NCBI GenBank assembly: GCA_017542915.1 | Contig: JAFXWI010000064.1 | Coordinates: forward strand, 1-20,623 | Direction of reading: 5' to 3' | Length of the DNA: 20,623 nucleotides | Source: Paludibacteraceae bacterium | Lineage (GTDB): Bacteria > Bacteroidota > Bacteroidia > Bacteroidales > Paludibacteraceae | Part shown: in pieces, positions 1 through 7,152 of the stretch | How positions within the stretch are numbered: position 1 is the first letter of the stretch | Layout: the number at the start of each line of letters is the position of its first letter | The notes under the pieces: model-generated | Told to the model about the DNA's origin: nothing | What the model saw: only the letters and a program-made list of their open reading frames with translations | Database searches by the model: none | Position numbers and translations under genes: made by a program

Positions 1-38
1 AAAATTACAAACAATCATGGACGATTATCACCCTGAAA

Positions 39-821
39 ATGCAACAAGTACGAGCCAAAAAATTTCTCGGGCAGCACTTCTTGAAGGATCTGAGTATCGC
101 CCAGAGAATAAGTGAAACCATCACTGCCGGACCAACTATCGAAATAGGTCCGGGTATGGGTGTGTTAACCCAATATCTCCTCAAGAACCCGAATATCCAA
201 CTCACCGCGATCGAGATCGACCGCGAGTCGGTCGTCTATCTCAAAGAGTGGTATCCGGAGCTTCACCTCATCGAAGGAGATTTTCTCAAATTAGACCTCA
301 ATATCATCTATCCAGAGGGCGAGTTTAACGTCATCGGTAACTACCCGTATAACATCAGTAGTCAGATATTCTTCAAAGTGCTGGACTACAAAGACCGTAT
401 TCCGGTCTGCTCGGGAATGATCCAGAAAGAGGTAGCCGAACGCCTTGCTTCCAAACCCGGAAAGAAAGCGTACGGCATCCTAAGTGTCTTATTACAAGCT
501 TATTACGATATAGAATATTTATTCACGGTGGACGAACATGTATTCAATCCGCCGCCTAAAGTCAAGTCGGCTGTGATCCGCATGACCCGCAATAAACGAA
601 GACAACTCGACTGTGATGAAGAGCTCTTCAAAACAGTCGTTAAAACAGCCTTCAACCAGCGGCGAAAACAGATGCGCAATTCTCTTCAACAGCTGGTAGG
701 AAAGGGCAATCCGATCCTCGAAGAGAAAATCTTTACAATGCGCCCGGAACAGCTGACCGTAGAACAATTTGTAGAACTTACTAAATTGATTGAAAATGAG
801 CGAAATCAAGATATTCTATAA
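39..821 (+). CDS. rsmA: 16S rRNA (adenine(1518)-N(6)/adenine(1519)-N(6))-dimethyltransferase RsmA (KsgA)
   Basis: Dimethylates the two adjacent adenines in the helix 45 loop of 16S rRNA with S-adenosylmethionine, late in small-subunit assembly. The 260-aa product has the family start AKKFLGQHFLKD at residues 6-17, the SAM-binding loop EIGPGMG at 35-41, the acidic AIEID at 57-61, the catalytic block NYPYNIS at 101-107 and NPPPKVKSAV further on. Tyr at 102 is slightly unusual, since Leu or Phe is commoner there. The frame stays open to the left edge, but ATG at 39 puts the conserved N-terminus at its normal distance. No Shine-Dalgarno sequence is visible. The last 26 bases overlap the likely start of the downstream transporter gene, so the two are probably co-transcribed. 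Length and motifs are complete and the identification is firm. Confidence 0.97.
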   Translation: MQQVRAKKFLGQHFLKDLSIAQRISETITAGPTIEIGPGMGVLTQYLLKNPNIQLTAIEIDRESVVYLKEWYPELHLIEGDFLKLDLNIIYPEGEFNVIGNYPYNISSQIFFKVLDYKDRIPVCSGMIQKEVAERLASKPGKKAYGILSVLLQAYYDIEYLFTVDEHVFNPPPKVKSAVIRMTRNKRRQLDCDEELFKTVVKTAFNQRRKQMRNSLQQLVGKGNPILEEKIFTMRPEQLTVEQFVELTKLIENERNQDIL

Positions 822-1746
822 AGACAAGGAGAAAATCAAGGTAGCACGTACCATCTCCGCGCTCAAAGAGCTCGACAAGAAAGATATTATCTGGATTGAC
901 CTGCTCGATGTATCCGACAAGACCGAGGATACCCTCGAGGGATTCCTCAAAATTGACATTCAGGAAGACGAAGAGATGGAAGAGATCGAGTTCTCCAGCC
1001 GTTATATACAAACGGATGACTCTATCGTTGCCAACGCCAACTTCCTCAAGAATAACTTCGAGATGGAGCCGGTGAACTTCATCTTGAAGAACTCTATCCT
1101 CGTCTCTATCCGCGATACCGAACTGGATACCTTCAACGAGACTTTCAAGAAGCTCTTCGTCAACACCCGTAATTTCCCGACGGGTTTTCATGTGTTGGTA
1201 GCCGTCATGGAGACACGAGTAGAGAAAGACGCCGATATGATCGAGGATACCACCGATATGATTACCGAACTGAGCCAACAAATAACCGCTGAGTCCGAAC
1301 ATATGGATGAAGACTTGCTCGTTCAGATCAAGGACTTGCAAGAAAAAGTGACCGTTCTCCGTCAGAACCTCATGGATAAACAACGTGTGATCTCCAACTT
1401 GCTCAAATGCGATTTCTTCCCCGAAGAACTCTACCCGCGTCTGACGATGATCATCAAAGATATTAACTCGTTGTTCGATTATACCAAGTTCGGTTTTGAC
1501 CGTTTGGACTACCTGCAAGATACCTTCCTCGGTTTGGTTAACTTGGAACAGAACCGCATCATTAAGATCTTCACGGTCATCAACATCATCTTCCTGCCGC
1601 CAACACTCATCGGTAGTCTCTACGGCATGAACTTCGATTTTATGCCCGAACTCCACTGGCAATACGGCTACGGTTTTGCACTCGGATTGATGATCCTGTC
1701 GGTTGTAGGTATTCTGCTGATTTTCAGGATAAAAAAATGGTTATAA
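796..1746 (+). CDS. corA: CorA family divalent metal (magnesium/cobalt) transporter
   Basis: Inner-membrane channel of the CorA family, which forms pentamers that admit Mg2+ or Co2+. The protein (316 aa from ATG at 796) has a long, acidic, helix-rich N-terminal cytoplasmic part. Two C-terminal membrane helices follow, with the signature YGMNF at about residues 276-280 at the mouth of the pore between them. The C-terminus is short and basic (FRIKKWL), as usual. A TTG at 790 in the same frame could add two residues, but ATG at 796 is the more natural start; either lies inside rsmA, which suggests translational coupling. The metal specificity (Mg2+, Co2+, Ni2+ or Zn2+) cannot be read from sequence alone. 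The long open frame on the opposite strand of this gene has no recognisable protein content. Confidence 0.93.
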   Translation: MSEIKIFYKDKEKIKVARTISALKELDKKDIIWIDLLDVSDKTEDTLEGFLKIDIQEDEEMEEIEFSSRYIQTDDSIVANANFLKNNFEMEPVNFILKNSILVSIRDTELDTFNETFKKLFVNTRNFPTGFHVLVAVMETRVEKDADMIEDTTDMITELSQQITAESEHMDEDLLVQIKDLQEKVTVLRQNLMDKQRVISNLLKCDFFPEELYPRLTMIIKDINSLFDYTKFGFDRLDYLQDTFLGLVNLEQNRIIKIFTVINIIFLPPTLIGSLYGMNFDFMPELHWQYGYGFALGLMILSVVGILLIFRIKKWL

Positions 1747-1790
1747 ACAAGTTGTTAACATGCTTTGGTTCCACTGCTTGATAACTTGTT
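1746..1790 (+). repeat. Imperfect inverted repeat (hairpin) just after the corA stop
   Basis: The 13-base arms 1746-1758 and 1778-1790 pair along their full length as RNA, with two G-U wobbles, around a 19-nt loop; the outer eight pairs (AACAAGTT/AACTTGTT) are perfect. The left arm starts on the last base of the corA stop codon. The stem is AT-rich and no T-run follows, so it is not a standard intrinsic terminator. It could protect the 3' end of the rsmA-corA mRNA or be a protein-binding operator ahead of nadA. The rest of the gap up to 1906 is AT-rich. I found no convincing Bacteroidota promoter (TTTG and TAnnTTTG boxes at proper spacing) in it, although nadA must be transcribed from this gap or by read-through. 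Confidence 0.5.
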
Positions 1791-1906
1791 CCACATTGCA
1801 TTTGTCAAAACAGCCAACATCACATCTTAAAAACCAAATCCTTATAACCAATACGATTTCAAATCATTACGAATATTATTAACATCATTAACACCCAATA
1901 TTACTT

Positions 1907-2893
1907 ATGGATTTAAAAAAGAAAGAATATATAGATAAGATTAAATCGTTAGCCCGTGAGAAGAATGCGGTTATTTTCGCACACTATTACACTCGTCCGG
2001 AAATACAAGAAATTGCCGATTTCATCGGAGATTCTCTCGCTTTGGCTCAACAGGCTGCACGCGTGGACGCGGACATATTAGTAATGTGTGGTGTTCATTT
2101 TATGGGAGAGACGATGAAGATCCTCTGTCCTAATAAGAAAGTGCTCATTCCGGACATGAATGCCGGTTGTTCATTGGCGGATAGTTGCAAAGCGGAAGAC
2201 CTCAAACAATTTATAATTAACAATTCTTATCCCACAGGGGGAACGATTACTTCACAATGCACAGATAGTAAGCCTATCGTCGTTTCCTATGTGAATACTA
2301 CAGCTGAGGTAAAAGCGCTGACGGATGTGGTGGTGACCTCTTCCAATGCCAAGAAGATCGTGGATCAGCTGCCCAAGGACGCCAAGATCATCTTCGGTCC
2401 GGATCATAACCTTGGTTCGTATATCAACACCGTTACCGGACGTAACATGATTCTCTGGAACGGAGCCTGCCATGTACATAGCCGCTTCTCTCTGGAAGCC
2501 TTGTTAAAACTCAAAGCCGAAAACCCGGGAGTGGAAGTATTGGCGCATCCGGAGTGTAAAGCGCCTATTTTGGCTCAGAGCGACATAATTGGTTCTACGC
2601 AGGCACTTCTTCAACACACCATCAAATCGCCCGCCAAACGCTTTATAATAGCCACAGAAAGCGGTATTCTCTTTGAGATGCAGCGTGCTTGTCCGGATAA
2701 GGAGTTTATTCCGGTGCCACCGGAGGTAACCGAAGGTGTAGGTTGTTCGTGTAACGAGTGCGAGTATATGCGCATGAATACCTTGGAGAAAGTGTATGCA
2801 TGTCTGCTTCACGAGCAGCCTGAGATGATCGTAGATAAAGAGGTTGCTGAGAAAGCCGTCTCCTCTATTCAGCGGATGTTAAGTATGAGTTGA
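1907..2893 (+). CDS. nadA: Quinolinate synthase NadA
   Basis: Condenses iminoaspartate with dihydroxyacetone phosphate to quinolinate in de novo NAD synthesis, using an oxygen-sensitive [4Fe-4S] cluster. The 328-aa protein shows FAHYYTRPEIQ at 24-34, CGVHFMGET at 61-69, GPDHNLG at 164-170, HPEC at 214-217 and ATESGI at 249-254. The three likely cluster ligands are Cys88 (NAGCSLADSC), Cys188 (WNGACHVH) and Cys285, which follows Cys282 in a CxxC. The start ATG comes after a 160-bp AT-rich gap with no Shine-Dalgarno, normal for Bacteroidota. The partner genes nadB and nadC are not in the window. The 3' end overlaps by 25 bp the 3' end of the convergent nuclease-family gene, leaving no room for a terminator between them. 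Confidence 0.97.
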   Translation: MDLKKKEYIDKIKSLAREKNAVIFAHYYTRPEIQEIADFIGDSLALAQQAARVDADILVMCGVHFMGETMKILCPNKKVLIPDMNAGCSLADSCKAEDLKQFIINNSYPTGGTITSQCTDSKPIVVSYVNTTAEVKALTDVVVTSSNAKKIVDQLPKDAKIIFGPDHNLGSYINTVTGRNMILWNGACHVHSRFSLEALLKLKAENPGVEVLAHPECKAPILAQSDIIGSTQALLQHTIKSPAKRFIIATESGILFEMQRACPDKEFIPVPPEVTEGVGCSCNECEYMRMNTLEKVYACLLHEQPEMIVDKEVAEKAVSSIQRMLSMS

Positions 2894-3834
2894 ATTGGCA
2901 GATGGTCTGAATAGCCATTCTGGTAGTGAAAGCCGTTATAGGTACGTTTGGGCTTTAGTCCCATGTATTTCTCATCCGGCTCTTGAATCCATTCGGCGTC
3001 GTAGATAGTTACGGCGCTGATTTTTTGTAAGTTAGGAGAAGTATAGAACTGGTCAAGACACGTCCAACGACCTTGGTATTTATGGGTGCCGTAACGCTCT
3101 TCTATCATCCTGTTTACCAAACCTTTCAGGTCGTTTTTCGGTTCGCTATTCATATCGCCCATGACAATAATCTTAGCATCCGAATGAAGGGCAAAAACAC
3201 TGTCTATAGCGGTCTGTAACACCTCTTTTGCTGCCTTTCGTTTCCATTCGCTCTCTGCTTTTCCGCCTCGTTGTGAAGGCAAATGGCATACAAACAAATG
3301 CAAGGTGTCTTGCTTGTCCACCTGTGCGCAGACATAGAGAATATCGCGTGTTTTCAGTTCTCTCTCTTCGCAGGAGAGTTTTCTCGTCCGGATAGTATCT
3401 ACCCTCCTCTTCTTATAGATCAAGGCGACATCTATTCCTCGCGGATCAGGACTCTCGTAGTGCACAAAATCATACTCGTTACGCCGCATGGTATAGCATA
3501 AACGCTTCACTACCGCCGCATTCTCTATCTCCTGCAAACCCACTATATCTACCCCGCTCCACTCTCCCATACTGGTCAGCACACGGGCTATGTTCTCCTC
3601 CTTGCGGTAGTACCGCGTATAGCTCCATCGTCTCTCTCCTTCCGGTGTCCATTCTTGATCATTTTTTAGACTGTCATGCTCCGGATGAAAGAGGTTCTCC
3701 ACATTATAGCTCACTATCCGCAAAGGTTGAGCAGCTATATGTATACCCCACTCTGTCCAAAACAGAACGATAAGCACGAGTAACCATCTTCTCGGTATCG
3801 GAACGATATTGGAACGGAGTCGCATCGGTATCAT
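2869..3834 (-). CDS. Exported endonuclease/exonuclease/phosphatase family protein
   Basis: Member of the metal-dependent EEP superfamily (DNase I and AP-endonuclease fold). The 321-aa product starts with a basic region and a hydrophobic stretch (about residues 17-36, ending near IHIAAQ) that reads as a signal peptide, so the enzyme probably acts in the periplasm or outside the cell. Catalytic and metal positions visible: Asn45 in YNVENLF, Glu102 in LQEIEN, His184, Asp227 and Asn229 in GDMNS, and Asp310-His311 in SDHLPI. All core residues are present, so it should be active. The substrate (nucleic acid, phosphoester or lipid headgroup) cannot be told. Start is ATG at 3834, 4 bp after the sufS stop; Met4 is an alternative. 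It is the last gene of the long minus-strand block, and its end overlaps nadA tail to tail. Confidence 0.88.
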   Translation of the reverse strand: MIPMRLRSNIVPIPRRWLLVLIVLFWTEWGIHIAAQPLRIVSYNVENLFHPEHDSLKNDQEWTPEGERRWSYTRYYRKEENIARVLTSMGEWSGVDIVGLQEIENAAVVKRLCYTMRRNEYDFVHYESPDPRGIDVALIYKKRRVDTIRTRKLSCEERELKTRDILYVCAQVDKQDTLHLFVCHLPSQRGGKAESEWKRKAAKEVLQTAIDSVFALHSDAKIIVMGDMNSEPKNDLKGLVNRMIEERYGTHKYQGRWTCLDQFYTSPNLQKISAVTIYDAEWIQEPDEKYMGLKPKRTYNGFHYQNGYSDHLPIQLILNIR

Positions 3835-3838
3835 CAGC

Positions 3839-5089
3839 TTATCCCAATAACATCATTTGTGCCTTTTGAAGTGCCGCTATAAACGCATCCACATCGTTCT
3901 TGTCGTTATATAACCCGAACGACACTCTCACCGTTCCCGGCACACCTAATGCATCGATCAGCGGTTCCGCACAATGATGTCCGGTTCGTACCGCAACACC
4001 TTGCTGATCCAACAGCGTACCCACATCGAAAGGATGGATTAGAGTTGAGTGTTGAGTGTTGAGAGCATTATATACATTGAAGCTGATGACGCCGGCTTTG
4101 GGTTGTCCGGCGGCGTAGATATGAATACCCTCTAACCCTTTCAACTTCTCCTCGCAGTACTGAGTCAACTCCTTTTTATGTGCCTCAATCGCTTTCCAGC
4201 CTATGGATTGCATATACTCGATCGCTTTATGTAACGCATAAGAGCCTACAAAATTAGGCGTTCCGGCTTCGAATTTATAGGGCAAGGTATTATAGGTTGT
4301 TCCTTCCCAACGCACATGTTCAATCATCTCTCCTCCGCCTTCTGCAGGAGGTAGTTGTTCGAGCCATTCTTTCTTGCCGTACAAGACGCCAATACCCGTC
4401 GGACCATACATCTTATGTCCCGAAAAAGCCATAAAATCGCAATCCAAAGCCTGCACGTTCACTTGCATATGCGGTACACTCTGTGCGCCGTCAAGACAGA
4501 CCGGCACGCTTTTCTCATGCGCCAAACGGATGATCTCTTCTACGGGTTGAATGATTCCGAGCACATTGCTCACATGAGCTACAGAAACCAGCCTTGTTTT
4601 ATCGCTCAGAAGCCCCTTAAATGCCTCTATATCGAATGTTAAGTCCTCCTTTAAGGGAACATGCCGCAACACCGCTTTCTTGCGTCTACAGAGCATTTGC
4701 CAAGGAACGATATTCGAATGATGCTCTACCCCACTGACGATGATCTCATCTCCCTCTTGGATATACGGCTGTCCGTTGACCTGCATTTCGCCGATGGAGA
4801 AAGCCAAGGTATTGATGCTATCTGTCGTTCCTTTGGTAAAGATGATCTCTTTTGCACTCTTGGCGCCTATAAAATCCGCTACTGCTTGCCGAGCTTCTTC
4901 ATGGTGAGCGGTAGCTACCTGACTCAGATGATGCACTCCTCGGTGTATATTACTGTTCCAATGACTATACGCCTCCACGATAGCTTTCACCACTTGGCGT
5001 GGTTTCTGACTCGTAGCCGCATTATCGAGGTACACCAACTCTCTGCCGTGTACTTGCTCTTTTAATATCTCAAAATCTTCTCTATTCAT
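3839..5089 (-). CDS. sufS: Cysteine desulfurase SufS (SufS/NifS-like class II)
   Basis: PLP enzyme that removes sulfur from cysteine as a persulfide for Fe-S cluster assembly. The 416-aa protein begins with YLDNAATSQKP at 20-30, typical of SufS. It has the His pair of VEHHSN at 121-126, the PLP pocket DGAQ at 200-203, the Schiff-base lysine Lys226 in SGHKMYGP, and the active-site cysteine Cys373 in RTGHHCAEP. Residues about 341-350 form an extra segment of roughly nine residues before HPFD, encoded by a heptanucleotide tandem repeat. The start ATG overlaps the GH97 stop codon as ATGA. SufBCD, SufE and SufU genes, with which sufS is usually clustered, are not present here, so the desulfurase is separated from its scaffold genes or is a second paralogue. 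Confidence 0.93.
   Translation of the reverse strand: MNREDFEILKEQVHGRELVYLDNAATSQKPRQVVKAIVEAYSHWNSNIHRGVHHLSQVATAHHEEARQAVADFIGAKSAKEIIFTKGTTDSINTLAFSIGEMQVNGQPYIQEGDEIIVSGVEHHSNIVPWQMLCRRKKAVLRHVPLKEDLTFDIEAFKGLLSDKTRLVSVAHVSNVLGIIQPVEEIIRLAHEKSVPVCLDGAQSVPHMQVNVQALDCDFMAFSGHKMYGPTGIGVLYGKKEWLEQLPPAEGGGEMIEHVRWEGTTYNTLPYKFEAGTPNFVGSYALHKAIEYMQSIGWKAIEAHKKELTQYCEEKLKGLEGIHIYAAGQPKAGVISFNVYNALNTQHSTLIHPFDVGTLLDQQGVAVRTGHHCAEPLIDALGVPGTVRVSFGLYNDKNDVDAFIAALQKAQMMLLG
4044..4063 (-). repeat. Heptanucleotide tandem repeat inside sufS
   Basis: On the plus strand the unit GTTGAGT occurs at 4044-4050, again at 4051-4057, and six more bases match at 4058-4063. Both sides carry further GAG-rich imperfect matter. 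The unit length is not a multiple of three, so a single copy gained or lost would shift the sufS frame. The current state keeps the frame and encodes part of the non-conserved segment NALNTQHSTL of SufS. Confidence 0.75.
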
Positions 5090-7149
5090 TTTTCCTTTAG
5101 CCTATAACCTTTAACCTTTATTTCTACCGCCAATCCTCCTCCGGAAGCCATACGGATGCGGAGAGTGTCTTCGGAAGTCACTTCTTTTTCTTCTATTACA
5201 TATTCATACGGGTTGTTTTCCCAATGAGCTTTCTCTCCGTCCCGCCAGATAGTAGCCTGATAGGTCTTACCTTTCTCTAACATAGAAAGCGGAATAGTTA
5301 CCTCCCTTTCTTCCTCTGCATTGATGCCGCCTATATACCAGTTTTGCGTGCCTCTCTCTTGGCGTGCAAACACGCAGAACTCCCCTATCTGACCGTCCAC
5401 TAAGATCGATTGTTCCCAGTTACACGGTACATGTTCGATAAACCGGAACGCATCGGGGTGCTCCATATAGTGTTCCGGCAGATCACAAGCCATCTGCAAC
5501 GGGCTGTAGAAACAAACGAACAGACCCAATTGGTTCATTAAAGTCGAGTGAACACGCGGCGTACGGCTTGTAGCCGAACCTCTCACGCCGGTCGGATCAA
5601 TCGCATTGCCCGGGTTCTCAAAATGGAACACACCCGGCGTAAAATCTACCGGTCCTGCCATGATACGTGTGAACGGAAGGATCGTCACATGGCTGCACGG
5701 GTTACCTCCATCGTCCGACCAAGCATTCCACTCTTGTCCGCGTACGCCTTCCTGACTCATCAGATTAGGGTACGTCCTTTGCAGACCGGTCGGCATCACA
5801 GGCTCATGGTTATCAATAACTATCTGGTACTTAGCTGCTGTCTCAATAACCTTGCGGTAATGACGGACACCCGATTGACCTTTGTTCCATTGCAAGCCGT
5901 CTATCGTACGGATAATAGGTGCTACGTAGCCTGTTTTGATAGCGTGGATACCATGATCATGGTGATACGCGTACGCTTCGTCCAACACGCTCTCATAATA
6001 AGCTGCATTACCGCCTGTCTCGTTATGACCGATGATCTGCACGCCTAAGCTGTCTGCCAAACCTGCCAAATAGTCCATATTCCAATCCGGATAAGGCTCT
6101 GTGAAGGAGAAATCCGCCCAGGTCTTCCAGCCTTTGTTCCATCCTTCTGCCAAGACACCTTCTATCCCATGCTCTTTGGCAAAACGCAGGTATTTCTCCA
6201 TGTTCGCTGTAGTAGCACCATGTTTGGGTCCTTCTTCCCAAGTCATTAACTTGATATGCATTCCCCACCAGATACCGATGAATTTCATGGGCTTGATCCA
6301 TGAGGTGTCCTCTATCTTGCAGGGTTCATTGAGATTGAGCATGATCCGCGAAGCTACCATCTGTTGTAAGTCATCCGTCCAGATAACCATGCGCCAAGGG
6401 GTAGAGAAGGGCAACTCTATATATGCCTTGGTATCCGTGCTCTTTCCTTCTTCTAACCATGGGGTCAGATAGGTCTTTAATGCTCCGTTTTGCATGTACA
6501 GGTTCTGCGCAGGGTAGTCCGTTAACGCTGCCTCATGAACGAAAGCATAACCGCCATCAGTTCGCTCCAATGTAATAGGCGAACAGAGGGTATCTTGCTT
6601 CTCGCTCAGCTTCGTTTTCGTCCAGAGTCCTTCGTAGTACTCCGTCCGCCAAGGGATAGACCAAGCCTCGTGATCCGAAGCAAAACGGTATTCACTCACC
6701 TCATCCGTAATAGTCAGAGGATGAAGCGGATGATCGCCGTTCTCAAGGGTATATCGGAACGCAAAACCGTCGTCAAAAGCCCTGAAGACAATACCCATCT
6801 TTATGCCTGATTGATGATGCAGATGGATCGTCATTTGGTTATGTTTGTCGCTAATAATGCGCTCTTCACCCCAGACTGTTTCCCATTGGTCATCATACGA
6901 ACAGAACTCTGTTTTCTCCTTACTGAAATCCGCGTCTAAATTCATCTCTTGGGTCTTCAAACCCAGAGCTGACCAGTAGATAATAGTGTCTCCGTCTTGC
7001 GTGACGCTATACTGCGGTTGACCGGATTCGGTCAAGCGGAACGACACCTCCATCCTTCCGTCAGGAGAAGTAAGGCAGTCTTTTTTACTGCAAGCCGTCA
7101 GCAGCAATACGGATAAAAGAAATAAACCAAAACGTTTCATTGTAAGCAT
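5086..7149 (-). CDS. Glycoside hydrolase family 97 lipoprotein (SusB-like alpha-glycosidase)
   Basis: Probable exo-acting alpha-glycosidase (alpha-glucosidase or alpha-galactosidase type), common in Bacteroidota. The 687-aa product has a lipoprotein signal (LLSVLLLTAC, Cys20), an N-terminal beta-sandwich, a central TIM barrel (about 285-560) and a C-terminal beta domain. Conserved blocks include WWGMH at 294-298, EGWNKGW at 335-341, GHNETGG at 374-380, IKTGYV at 404-409, NHEP at 447-450, PTGLQRTYPNL at 453-463 and SPLQMACDLPEHY at 549-561. Gly407 sits where, from memory, retaining members carry the nucleophile Asp, which favours the inverting SusB branch. Which of Glu449, 467, 472 and 511 are catalytic is not assigned here. 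ATG at 7149 lies 3 bp after the gldB stop; Met4 gives an equally good signal peptide. There is no SusC/SusD pair nearby, so this is not a classical PUL. Confidence 0.92.
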   Translation of the reverse strand: MLTMKRFGLFLLSVLLLTACSKKDCLTSPDGRMEVSFRLTESGQPQYSVTQDGDTIIYWSALGLKTQEMNLDADFSKEKTEFCSYDDQWETVWGEERIISDKHNQMTIHLHHQSGIKMGIVFRAFDDGFAFRYTLENGDHPLHPLTITDEVSEYRFASDHEAWSIPWRTEYYEGLWTKTKLSEKQDTLCSPITLERTDGGYAFVHEAALTDYPAQNLYMQNGALKTYLTPWLEEGKSTDTKAYIELPFSTPWRMVIWTDDLQQMVASRIMLNLNEPCKIEDTSWIKPMKFIGIWWGMHIKLMTWEEGPKHGATTANMEKYLRFAKEHGIEGVLAEGWNKGWKTWADFSFTEPYPDWNMDYLAGLADSLGVQIIGHNETGGNAAYYESVLDEAYAYHHDHGIHAIKTGYVAPIIRTIDGLQWNKGQSGVRHYRKVIETAAKYQIVIDNHEPVMPTGLQRTYPNLMSQEGVRGQEWNAWSDDGGNPCSHVTILPFTRIMAGPVDFTPGVFHFENPGNAIDPTGVRGSATSRTPRVHSTLMNQLGLFVCFYSPLQMACDLPEHYMEHPDAFRFIEHVPCNWEQSILVDGQIGEFCVFARQERGTQNWYIGGINAEEEREVTIPLSMLEKGKTYQATIWRDGEKAHWENNPYEYVIEEKEVTSEDTLRIRMASGGGLAVEIKVKGYRLKEK
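5092..5119 (-). repeat. Degenerate heptanucleotide repeat at the GH97-sufS junction
   Basis: Four consecutive 7-base units on the plus strand, TTCCTTT, AGCCTAT, AACCTTT and AACCTTT, share CCT in the same phase; the last two are identical. They encode the final residues of GH97 (about 677-686) and end three bases upstream of the sufS start. On the transcribed strand the units read AAAGG(T/A), so the copy nearest sufS places AAGGA a few bases before its ATG, like a Shine-Dalgarno sequence. It may be a chance run in a short C-terminal tail. Confidence 0.5.
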
Positions 7150-7152
7150 ATT

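Noticed and set aside
2..115. Frame open from the left edge into rsmA that could be the end of an upstream gene
   Set aside because: It would overlap rsmA by 77 bp out of frame and shows no recognisable protein signature. Too short to support.
781..1662. Open frame of 293 codons on the strand opposite corA
   Set aside because: It is a mirror of the CorA coding frame. Its translation has no recognisable motif, and CorA is an unambiguous family member on the other strand.
1791..1906. Bacteroidota-type promoter for nadA
   Set aside because: TGCATTTG at 1797-1804 is one mismatch from TAnnTTTG, but no TTTG box lies at the proper distance upstream.
5548..6810. Several plus-strand open frames across the GH97 gene
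   Set aside because: They are antisense shadows of the GH97 coding frame with no family features.
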